DNA of 64,000 bases from Brevibacterium jeotgali. GTDB taxonomy: Bacteria > Actinomycetota > Actinomycetes > Actinomycetales > Brevibacteriaceae. The position numbers and the translations under genes are program-made. A model generated the notes under the pieces. That model was not told the DNA's origin. It made no database searches and was given only the letters and a program-made list of their open reading frames with translations. The stretch is from the NCBI RefSeq assembly GCF_900169175.1, contig NZ_FXZM01000001.1, positions 310,001 to 374,000 on the forward strand, read 5' to 3'. This document shows, piece after piece, positions 7,377 through 14,408 of the stretch. Numbering within the stretch: position 1 is the stretch's first letter; each line of letters starts with the position of its first letter.

Positions 7377-10126
7377 CAGTGCGTACCTCCGGTGGAATGG
7401 GCGGCGAGGCGGTCCGCCTCGAGATCGAGCTGTGTGCAGAGGACCTGCGACGGGATCATCCAGTCGGCCCGCTGGTCGACGAGACCCAGGACGACGGCGG
7501 AGCCGTTCTCCACGGCCGCGCGGACGAGGGCCTCCGTCGCCGCCGCGGTCTCGCGGTCATGGGCGCGGTCGGCGTGGTCCAGGACGAGGAGCGCGGGCGG
7601 GTTCTTCGCCATCTGCCGCATCGCGGCCGCGTCGACCATGAGTCCCGCGTCCGGGGAGTCGAGCGTGAGGAAGGGGACCTCGCGGCGGATCTTCCGGTTC
7701 TCCTCCGGGACCACCAGACCGGCGACCTTGAGAGTGCCGTGATCCGGGACGATCCTGCCGGAGAGCGTCAGGAGCAGCGCCGACGATCCGTGCCCGGATA
7801 CTGCGAGCACGTCCCCGGGAGCCACTGCGACGTCGAGATCGGCGTAGACGGGCGCGCTGTCCGCGTGCTCGAGCGTGAGGCCCTCTCCGTAGGCGGCGTA
7901 TGCAGCGTCGGCATGGGGCCAGTCGCGCAGCGCGACCTGATGGACGAGGCCCTCGCCCTCGACATCGACCTTGGGCAGAAGACGGTCCAGCCAGCGCGGC
8001 AGTGCCCAGGCCCTGTCACCCAGGAGTGCCAGCACTGCCGGCACCAGCGTCATGCGGATGAGGAACGCATCGGTGAACACGCCCACGGCGAGGCCCAGGG
8101 CGATCGACTTGATGATCGGCTCGCCGGTCGGGACGAACGCACCGAACACGGCGATCATGATGACCGCGGCAGCGGTGACGACCTTCGCGGAGGTCGTGAA
8201 GCCCCTGACGATCGCCGTGCGCGCGTCTGCGCCGTGGACATACGCCTCTCGCATCCCCGTCACGAGGAACACCTCGTAGTCCATCGCCAGGCCGAACAGG
8301 ATGCCCATGAGGATGATCGGCAGGAAGCTGATGACCGGTCCGGTGTCCGTGATCCCGAGGGGTCCGGCGAACACACCCTCGTGGAAGACGAGGACGACCA
8401 CGCCGAACGCGGTGATGACGGACAGCAGGAAGCCCACGGTCGCCTTGATCGGCACGACGATCGAGCGGAAGACCACCATGAGGAGCAGCAGCGAGAAGCC
8501 CACGACGAAGATGCCGAACGGCAGCAGTGCGCCGCCCAGCTGGGCGCTGATGTCGATGGCGAGCGCGGTCGCACCGGTGACGGCGATCTGGTGGCCGTAC
8601 TCATCGAGCAGCTGCGGTTCCAGCGCGCGGATCCTCTCCACCGTCGCCTCCGTCTCCGGTGCGTCCGGCGCCGTCGTCGGGATCACCTGGATGATGCCGG
8701 TGTCCGCGCTGCGGTTGGGCGTCGCCATGACGACCTGCTCGACGCCCTCGACGGCTTCGATGTCCTCGCCCATCGCCTCGATGTCGCCCACCGGGTCATC
8801 GGACGAGATGATGTCCGCCGTGACGACGAGAGGACCGTTGAAGCCCTCCCCGAACTCGTCTGCGATGAGGTCGTAGGAGACCTTCTGCGGCGTACCCTCC
8901 TCTGCTCCCCCGCCGTTCGGCAGCGCGAGCTGGAGCTGCGACGCGGGGATCATGAAGAGGCCGAGGCCCACGACGATGATCGCGATCGTGAGAGCGGGGA
9001 CCCTGATGGCTGCCCGCACCCAGCCGGAGTAGAAGCGATGGGCGAGCGAGGGCCGGGGGGCGACAGGGGCAGCGCCGACGGGGGCAGCGGCGGCCTTCTT
9101 CTGCGAGGGCCGGATGCGGTCCCCCGCGAAGCCCAGCAGTGCGGGCAGCAGCGTGAGTGAGACGGCGACCGCGATGGCCACGGTGACTGCCGCGGCGATG
9201 CCCATGACTGCGAGGAACGGGATGCCGGCCACGGACAGTCCGGTGAGCGCCACCATGACGGTGACGCCCGCGAAGACCACCGCGGAGCCGGAGGTCGCGT
9301 TGGCGCGGGCAGCGGCCTCGTCCGCGGGCAGGCCCTCTTCCAGGAATGCCCGGTGCCGGGACACGATGAAGAGCGCATAGTCGATGCCGACTGCCAGCCC
9401 CAGCATCAGCGCGAGCATCGGGGTGGTCGAGTTCACCGTGAAGAACGCCGTCGCGAGGACGACCAGGAGCAGCCCGATCGCCACGGACAGCAGCGCGGAG
9501 ATCAGCGGCATGCCGGCCGCGCGCAGAGAACCGAGGGTCACGAGGAGGACGACGAAGGCGACGATGACGCCGATCACCTCGACGATCGACAGATGCACTC
9601 CCGTGGCGTTGAAGAGCTCACCGCCGGGAGAGCCCTCGGAGCCTGCGGGAAGATCCGCGATGAGCGCGTCGACCGCGCTCTCCAGGTCTGCCTGCGTGGT
9701 GTCCGGCAGATTCTCGACGGACTCGTCGTACTGGAGCGAGATGAGCGCTGCGGAGCCCGCGTCGCTGATCGTGCCCTCGACCGCCTCCGCGAAGGGGGAC
9801 GTCGCCGACTCCACGTGGTCGAGTTCGCCGAAGTCGTCCACCGCGTCGTCGATCCGCTCGCGGTACGGGGCCTCTTCGATGCTGTCACCGTCCGCGGCGA
9901 CCACGATGACCTGGCCACTCGCGCCGGAGACCTCCGGGAAGGTGAGCGCGAGGGAATCGAGCGCCTCCTGCGCCTCTGAGCCGGGCAGCTCGAAGTCGTC
10001 CTCGAAGGACTGGGCGAAGAGCGCCACCGAACCGAGGATCACGGCGAGCAGCACTGCCCAGACGGCGACGACGCTCCTGCGGCGGTGGAAGCACGATCGA
10101 CCGAGGTCGTAGAGGAACGAGGACAA
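7376..10126 (-). CDS. MMPL/RND family transporter with degenerate C-terminal ABC-ATPase domain
   Basis: A 916-residue proton-driven MMPL transporter. Residues 1-715 hold two copies of the RND module: one helix, an extracellular loop, then clustered helices with GIDYALFIVSRHR and AMDYEVFLVTGMRE, whose Asp-Tyr pairs are the usual proton-relay positions. Residues about 735-916 resemble a shortened ABC nucleotide-binding domain: YADLDVAVAPGDVLAVSGHGSSALLLTLSGRIVPD is an aligned beta-strand/P-loop/helix in which Walker A has no Lys, and LLVLDHAD replaces the Walker B LLLDEP. The signature motif and most of the helical subdomain are missing. The start is TTG at 10126 with AAAGGGG upstream. Substrates may be lipids or drugs; this is family-based. 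Confidence 0.9.
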   Translation of the reverse strand: MSSFLYDLGRSCFHRRRSVVAVWAVLLAVILGSVALFAQSFEDDFELPGSEAQEALDSLALTFPEVSGASGQVIVVAADGDSIEEAPYRERIDDAVDDFGELDHVESATSPFAEAVEGTISDAGSAALISLQYDESVENLPDTTQADLESAVDALIADLPAGSEGSPGGELFNATGVHLSIVEVIGVIVAFVVLLVTLGSLRAAGMPLISALLSVAIGLLLVVLATAFFTVNSTTPMLALMLGLAVGIDYALFIVSRHRAFLEEGLPADEAAARANATSGSAVVFAGVTVMVALTGLSVAGIPFLAVMGIAAAVTVAIAVAVSLTLLPALLGFAGDRIRPSQKKAAAAPVGAAPVAPRPSLAHRFYSGWVRAAIRVPALTIAIIVVGLGLFMIPASQLQLALPNGGGAEEGTPQKVSYDLIADEFGEGFNGPLVVTADIISSDDPVGDIEAMGEDIEAVEGVEQVVMATPNRSADTGIIQVIPTTAPDAPETEATVERIRALEPQLLDEYGHQIAVTGATALAIDISAQLGGALLPFGIFVVGFSLLLLMVVFRSIVVPIKATVGFLLSVITAFGVVVLVFHEGVFAGPLGITDTGPVISFLPIILMGILFGLAMDYEVFLVTGMREAYVHGADARTAIVRGFTTSAKVVTAAAVIMIAVFGAFVPTGEPIIKSIALGLAVGVFTDAFLIRMTLVPAVLALLGDRAWALPRWLDRLLPKVDVEGEGLVHQVALRDWPHADAAYAAYGEGLTLEHADSAPVYADLDVAVAPGDVLAVSGHGSSALLLTLSGRIVPDHGTLKVAGLVVPEENRKIRREVPFLTLDSPDAGLMVDAAAMRQMAKNPPALLVLDHADRAHDRETAAATEALVRAAVENGSAVVLGLVDQRADWMIPSQVLCTQLDLEADRLAAHSTGGTH

Positions 10127-10170
10127 GGGGCCCCTTTCGCACAGCGAGTGGAGAACGGTCGAGACAGCCT

Positions 10171-10205
10171 CGATACAGAACTGTATCGGATACAGTCATG
10201 TATTC
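10171..10205. promoter_or_regulatory. Two palindromes, probable TetR operators
   Basis: CGATACAG-AA-CTGTATCG (10171-10188) is a perfect 8+8 inverted repeat. Immediately after it ATACA-GTCA-TGTAT (10190-10203) is a second palindrome sharing the ATACAG/TGTAT core. They lie between the divergent MMPL (start 10126) and TetR genes, the standard place for a TetR autorepressor. Confidence 0.7.
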
Positions 10206-10301
10206 TGGCGGGTGTTTCGCACCGACGCAAACTCGCGTGGCAGACTCACTGCTGCCGCACAGGACCGCTTCGAACCGCCCTACCGACCACCGAGGGGATC
10301 C

Positions 10302-11021
10302 GTGACCATCAGCCAGCGCCGCCAGCGCACCCGTTCCGCCCTGCAGGACGCGGCCCTCACCGTCTTCGCCCGCCGTGGTGTGGCCGGCGCCTCGATCGAG
10401 GAGATCTGCGAGGAGGGCGGGTTCACCCGCGGCGCGTTCTACTCGAACTACGCGACGAAGGACGAGCTCGTGCTCGCGCTCATCGACGAGGAGTTCGCAC
10501 TGGCGGTCGCAGGTGCATCGGACCTCAAGGATCGACTCGACGGCGACCCGGACCGCCCGACTGCCCGCGGCCGCGCGATCAGCGGCGCAGAAGCGGGCGA
10601 CGGCGACACTGCCGACAGTCCTGCGGCGCAGCGCGACGTCCTCCGCCACGCGCTCGAGCAGTTCCGGTTCCCGTTCTCCAGCACGCCCACCCGGATCATC
10701 GCGATGCGCGACATCGAGGTCCACTCCCTGCGGCACCCCGAACTGCGGATGCGCCTGGACGACGTCACGCGCACGCACAAGGAGCGCCTCTACACGATGG
10801 TCTCCGACATCCTCACGCACTACGGCGCCCGGTCGACGGTGCCGCTGCGCACGCTCGTCGACATCTGCCACAGCTGCTACGACACTGCGGCGAAGGACGC
10901 CGTCGTCGCACACCCCGACGCCGACACCGTCGACGTCGACCGGTCCATGCTGCTCACCGTGCTCGTGAGCTTCGTCGAGTTCCCCGAGGACTGCGGCAGC
11001 ACGGACAGCGCGCCGTCCTGA
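10302..11021 (+). CDS. TetR/AcrR family transcriptional regulator
   Basis: A 239-residue repressor. The N-terminal DNA-binding helices are clear: ALQDAALTVFARRGVAGASIEEI followed by the turn GFTRGAFYSNYATKDEL. The remaining all-helical part is the ligand-binding/dimer domain and is not informative about the ligand. I prefer GTG at 10302 (GAGGGG 4 nt upstream, and HTH starting about 8 residues in) over the in-frame GTG at 10212, which would add 30 basic residues with no support. It diverges from the MMPL-YhgE operon, whose promoter region holds two palindromes, so it probably represses both itself and that operon. Confidence 0.85.
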   Translation: MTISQRRQRTRSALQDAALTVFARRGVAGASIEEICEEGGFTRGAFYSNYATKDELVLALIDEEFALAVAGASDLKDRLDGDPDRPTARGRAISGAEAGDGDTADSPAAQRDVLRHALEQFRFPFSSTPTRIIAMRDIEVHSLRHPELRMRLDDVTRTHKERLYTMVSDILTHYGARSTVPLRTLVDICHSCYDTAAKDAVVAHPDADTVDVDRSMLLTVLVSFVEFPEDCGSTDSAPS

Positions 11022-11122
11022 CGGACGCCGCCCCGGCTCCCGTGCTCTGCCGACTGACGCGCTGTCCCAGCGATCGGGGCGACCGGGCGACGGGTCGGCC
11101 GGTCGGCGGGGTGCCCGGTCGG

Positions 11123-11142
11123 CGGGACGTCCCGACTAGTCT
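11123..11142 (+). promoter_or_regulatory. Leaderless promoter with adjacent palindrome
   Basis: TAGTCT (11137-11142) lies 6 nt before ATG 11149, which would place transcription start on the start codon. The perfect palindrome CGGGACGTCCCG (11123-11134) abuts the -10 box and could be an operator. Confidence 0.45.
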
Positions 11143-11148
11143 GTGGGG

Positions 11149-11709
11149 ATGTCTTCCGCATCTGCCGACCAGACCGACGCCTTCACCGCGTTCCTCAGCT
11201 CGATGGACGACAGGCTGAACGCCTTCATCGCACACGGTCTCCCCGAGACCGTCGAAGTCGGCGACGAGGAGCGCACCTTCGTGAAGGACCTCTCCCCCGC
11301 ATCACTGCCGTGGATCGAGGCCTACGCAGTGTCACGACTCCCCACGCCCGCGCTGGCGTCTGCCCCGGCGAACCAGCGTCTTGCCGAGGACCTCATGCGG
11401 TACGTGGGCGAGACGTTCCTCAGAACGCTCGGAGGGTCGTGGCAGCACGACCCGGACGGATCCGACCACGGGATGCCCTACGTCCAGGTGCCGGATCCGG
11501 GTGACGACGCAGCTCCCGCACACGCTGACCCCGAGGCACGTCCCGGCACCGAAGCCGAGCCCGAGGCCCGAGTCACCATCGACGTGTCCGTCCTGGGACT
11601 GCTCATGACGGCACTGCAGAACCGGACCGGTGACGTGTTCGTCTCCGCGCTCCTGGGCATCGCCGGAGTCGATGAGGATGCTGAGCCCGGCGGCCCGACG
11701 GATCCGTGA
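11149..11709 (+). CDS. Conserved-looking protein of unknown function
   Basis: A 186-residue soluble acidic protein I do not recognise. The N-terminal half is helical (AFTAFLSSMDDRLNAFIAHG; LAEDLMRYVGETFLRTLGGSW) and resembles small actinobacterial hypotheticals with a helix ending in a Leu-Gly-Gly-x-Trp turn; the middle (about 120-150) is a charged low-complexity linker. No signal peptide, membrane span or cofactor motif is visible. ATG 11149 is chosen because a TAGTCT box sits 6 nt upstream (leaderless pattern); GTG 11143 is in frame. Its stop codon lies inside a 7-bp tandem repeat. Confidence 0.6.
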   Translation: MSSASADQTDAFTAFLSSMDDRLNAFIAHGLPETVEVGDEERTFVKDLSPASLPWIEAYAVSRLPTPALASAPANQRLAEDLMRYVGETFLRTLGGSWQHDPDGSDHGMPYVQVPDPGDDAAPAHADPEARPGTEAEPEARVTIDVSVLGLLMTALQNRTGDVFVSALLGIAGVDEDAEPGGPTDP

Positions 11710-11733
11710 GCCGTGAGCTGTGAGCCGTGAGGA
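11706..11733 (+). repeat. 7-bp tandem repeat x4 over a stop codon
   Basis: GTGAGCC, GTGAGCT, GTGAGCC, GTGAGGA run head to tail. The first unit contains the stop codon of the preceding gene and the third supplies an alternative GTG start for VanZ. Confidence 0.85.
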
Positions 11734-11743
11734 CCTGTCGACC

Positions 11744-12139
11744 GTGAACCGTGAGCACGCGCCGCTCCGGCGCCTGTGGCTGGTCCTCGGCATCCTCGTG
11801 GTGCTGGTCCAGGCGGTGGGGTTCTACACACCCTCTTCGGGCGACGGGACTCTGCCCCTGCCCCCGCACGGGGACAAGGTGCTCCACGCCGGGTCATTCC
11901 TCCTCGCCACGGCCTTCGCACTGCTGGCGCGTCTGCCGTGGGTGCCCGTCATCGTGTTCATGCTGGGCCACGCGATCGTCAGCGAGCTGATCCAGGGGCT
12001 CTTCATGGAGTCCCGATCCGGCGAAGCGGCCGACGCGGTCGCCGACGTCCTCGGCATCGGGTTCGGAGCATTCGCGGCCCGATGGCTCGCGCGGAGCCCA
12101 CCTGAGAGGCGGGAACCCGGCGTCACACCGTCAGAGTGA
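11744..12139 (+). CDS. VanZ-like membrane protein
   Basis: A 131-residue protein of the VanZ family (named from the teicoplanin-resistance accessory gene; most homologues have no known activity). Helix 1 is about residues 12-28, then the family hallmark HGDKVLHAGSFLLATAFAL, then two further helices including FMLGHAIVSELIQGLF with the conserved Glu, and DAVADVLGIGFGAF. GTG 11744 has GAGGA 10 nt upstream; GTG 11720 in the repeat would add eight residues. It follows the unknown-function gene closely and converges with the C45 peptidase gene two bases away. Confidence 0.8.
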   Translation: MNREHAPLRRLWLVLGILVVLVQAVGFYTPSSGDGTLPLPPHGDKVLHAGSFLLATAFALLARLPWVPVIVFMLGHAIVSELIQGLFMESRSGEAADAVADVLGIGFGAFAARWLARSPPERREPGVTPSE

Positions 12140-12169
12140 CCTCACCTGCGCCACGCGGTCAGAGTGACC
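12124..12169. repeat. 18-bp direct repeat at convergent gene ends
   Basis: CAC-n-C-n-GTCAGAGTGACC occurs at 12124-12141 and 12152-12169 (16 of 18 identical, period 28). The first copy contains the VanZ stop codon; the second encodes the last residues of the C45 protein; the C45 stop lies between them. Confidence 0.75.
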
Positions 12170-13248
12170 CAGTCGTCGGCACTGGCCTTCGCGGGGCTGC
12201 CCGCGGCGATCCCGATACTGCGGCTCGCGGCGTCCATGCGGACACTGACCAGTGTCGCCAGGCGCTCCCACCGCGGTTTCTGCAGGTCGGGAAGCAGACT
12301 GACGGGAGCTTCGGCGGGAGAGGTGCACAGCAGCGCCGCCAGCTCGTCAGCCGCACCTGCCGCTGACATCCCGTCGATGCGCTGCTGCAGCAGCGCGAGG
12401 CGCTCGTGCGAGCGCGTCTCCGACGACAGCTCCCGCGCGCCGGTCTGCAGCTCGTCCGCGACGAAGTGATTCGTATGGGCCGCGACGCCGCTGACCGGCA
12501 GCTCGACGGTGCCCTGCGGTCCGATCTCCACGATGCATACACCGTCGGGAGCCACGATCGTGATCGTCGAGGAGGCTGACGTCGACGCCGACCGGACGAT
12601 GTCCCGCGCCTCGTCGAGGCTCGTCGCCCGGTTGAGGACCGCGGCGAGGACCGCGTGCACCGGCACACCGCCTGCACGGTCTCCGTCGTTCGCCAGGATG
12701 TTGAGCATGACGCCGACCCCGGACGCATTCATGCCGATCTTGCCCAGCATTCCGGCCTCGGCGAATCCGACGTGTCCCAGCGTGCCTTCGCCCGGATCCA
12801 CCTCATGGATGTGCCAGAGGGGAGCGAGCTCGAGCTGCCAGTCCCAGGTCTGCGCGCCGACTCCGGACCCCGTCGGGGTGAGACCCGCGAGTGTCGAGCA
12901 CTCGGGCTCTCCGACCCCCGCAGCGGCGAGGACCTCCGTGCGGGCGACCACGACCCCCAGCTCGTGCGGGCCGACCTGAGCCGCCTGCGCCACAGCGAGG
13001 ACCTCCGCGTGCTGGAGCGGGTCCCAGCGATGGAGGGCCTCGAGGCTCTCGGCAGCCGCGGAGGCCTGGTCCTCCCGTGAGATGCCGCGCGCGTCGAAGA
13101 GAGCCGTGTAGCCATCCACGGCCGCACGGATGAGCGACGCGAGTTCCTCCCCGCGTCGGCGGCCCCGCTCCTCCACCGTTCCCGGCGGCAGGCGGAGCGA
13201 CACGGGCCGGGCCAGCTCCGGCTGAGTGAGTGCAGACGTGTGTGCCAT
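12142..13248 (-). CDS. C45-family peptidase / acyltransferase-like Ntn hydrolase
   Basis: A 368-residue protein related to acyl-CoA:6-aminopenicillanate acyltransferase (MEROPS C45), N-terminal-nucleophile enzymes that cut or form amides. Family landmarks are GEPECSTLAG with the candidate nucleophile Cys, GAQTWDW, KIGMNASGVGVMLN and the late VAAHTNHF. In this family the Cys is exposed by autocleavage; the roughly 120-residue propart here fits that. ATG 13248 begins 5 nt after the upstream hydrolase stop, so the two form an operon. The substrate is unknown; an acyl-amide, N-acyl amino acid or lactam are options. A longer reading to 13395 overlaps the upstream gene and is unlikely. Confidence 0.75.
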   Translation of the reverse strand: MAHTSALTQPELARPVSLRLPPGTVEERGRRRGEELASLIRAAVDGYTALFDARGISREDQASAAAESLEALHRWDPLQHAEVLAVAQAAQVGPHELGVVVARTEVLAAAGVGEPECSTLAGLTPTGSGVGAQTWDWQLELAPLWHIHEVDPGEGTLGHVGFAEAGMLGKIGMNASGVGVMLNILANDGDRAGGVPVHAVLAAVLNRATSLDEARDIVRSASTSASSTITIVAPDGVCIVEIGPQGTVELPVSGVAAHTNHFVADELQTGARELSSETRSHERLALLQQRIDGMSAAGAADELAALLCTSPAEAPVSLLPDLQKPRWERLATLVSVRMDAASRSIGIAAGSPAKASADDWVTLTAWRR

Positions 13249-13253
13249 GGTCG

Positions 13254-14324
13254 TCACGCTCCCTGTCGTGTACCGTCCAGCGACGGGACGGGCATGTCCA
13301 GATAGTGCATGTGCGCGGCCGTCTCCATGAGGGCGGCGTAGAGCTGGAAGCCGGCGAGCCCCTCGAACCCGCGCGCCCATTCCATCCCGCGGCACATCGA
13401 GTAGACCGACTGGTCGTCCGTGGCCGCGGCCCGCGCCCGCAGCTCATCCAGGCGCTGATCGTGGTGCTGCATCAGCTGGTCGGCGCGGATGCGCAGACCA
13501 TCGAAGCGGAATCCATGAGCAGGTGCCACCGCCACGTCTTCGGGAAGTTCGCGCATCCGCTCGAGCGATCCCAGGTAGTCGCCCAGGCTGTGTCCGATCG
13601 AGGTGACGTCGAGGCCGATGTTCGGCGAGATCCCCGGAAGCACATGGTCGCCCGAGAAGAAGGTCTGCGTCTCCTCGTCGTGGAGCGCGATGTGCCCGAA
13701 TGTGTGACCCGGCGTCCACAGGACGCGGATCTGACGCCCGGCGATCGGCAGAAGCGCCTCGTCCTCGACCTTCAGCAGAGCATCGGGCCAGTCGAAGGCG
13801 AAGACCGTCCGGTCGGCGGAGCGCGCCCGCCCCCCGAACGACTTCGCCAGCTCCTCGAACCGCTGTTCGGGCAGTCCCAGGTCCGCACCGAGCGCCAGGA
13901 GCGAGGACGGAGTCGTGCGGGACGCTCGGACGCGGAACGCGTCGATCGATTCGACGTCATGGGAGTGCAGGGCGAGCCACGCTCCGGGCTGGAGGCTCAG
14001 CAGCGCCGGGACCAGCCCCAGGTGATCGCGGTGATAGTGGGTCACGACGATCCCGACGATGTCTGTCGGCGCGTATCCCGCACCTGACAGGCCCTCCAGG
14101 AGCGCCTGGAGCCGCGCGTCGCCGTCCCATCCGGGGTCCACGACCGCGACGCCGTCGTCGGCCTCGAGGAGGTAGCTGTAGGTATACCGGAGAGGGTTGT
14201 CCGGGATCGGGACGGGAACCGCCCACGTGCCGTCTGCGATCCGTTCGACGGCGGGCAGCACCCGGTCCTTCCACGCCTGTGCCTGAGCGGCGCTCAGCGG
14301 ACGCAGGTCGGTCTGCGGTGTCAT
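13254..14324 (-). CDS. MBL-fold metallohydrolase
   Basis: A 356-residue metallo-beta-lactamase-fold protein. The zinc-binding signature is THYHRDHLG, with a later His in TPGHTFGHIA and Asp in FSGDHVLP, so both metal sites appear intact. The C-terminal 100 residues form a helical extension like that of MBL hydrolases acting on thioesters or lactones. AAGGGG lies 8 nt ahead of ATG 14324. It is followed within 5 nt by the C45 gene; together they suggest two-step hydrolysis of an acylated compound, which is inference only. Confidence 0.85.
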   Translation of the reverse strand: MTPQTDLRPLSAAQAQAWKDRVLPAVERIADGTWAVPVPIPDNPLRYTYSYLLEADDGVAVVDPGWDGDARLQALLEGLSGAGYAPTDIVGIVVTHYHRDHLGLVPALLSLQPGAWLALHSHDVESIDAFRVRASRTTPSSLLALGADLGLPEQRFEELAKSFGGRARSADRTVFAFDWPDALLKVEDEALLPIAGRQIRVLWTPGHTFGHIALHDEETQTFFSGDHVLPGISPNIGLDVTSIGHSLGDYLGSLERMRELPEDVAVAPAHGFRFDGLRIRADQLMQHHDQRLDELRARAAATDDQSVYSMCRGMEWARGFEGLAGFQLYAALMETAAHMHYLDMPVPSLDGTRQGA

Positions 14325-14370
14325 CCGAACCCCTTTCGTGCAGTGGTGTCTGTCACAGCACAGTATCGGA

Positions 14371-14388
14371 TGACTGATCGCTCATTCA
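14371..14388. promoter_or_regulatory. Pseudo-palindromic operator candidate
   Basis: TGACTGATCGCTCATTCA has the symmetrical form TGA-n-TGA-n-CG-n-TCA-n-TCA, typical of TetR-type operators. It sits about 50 nt ahead of the MBL-C45 operon, near a possible minus-strand ATACTG -10 box. No regulator gene is adjacent. Confidence 0.45.
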
Positions 14389-14408
14389 GGATCGTCTCAC
14401 TCAGAGGA

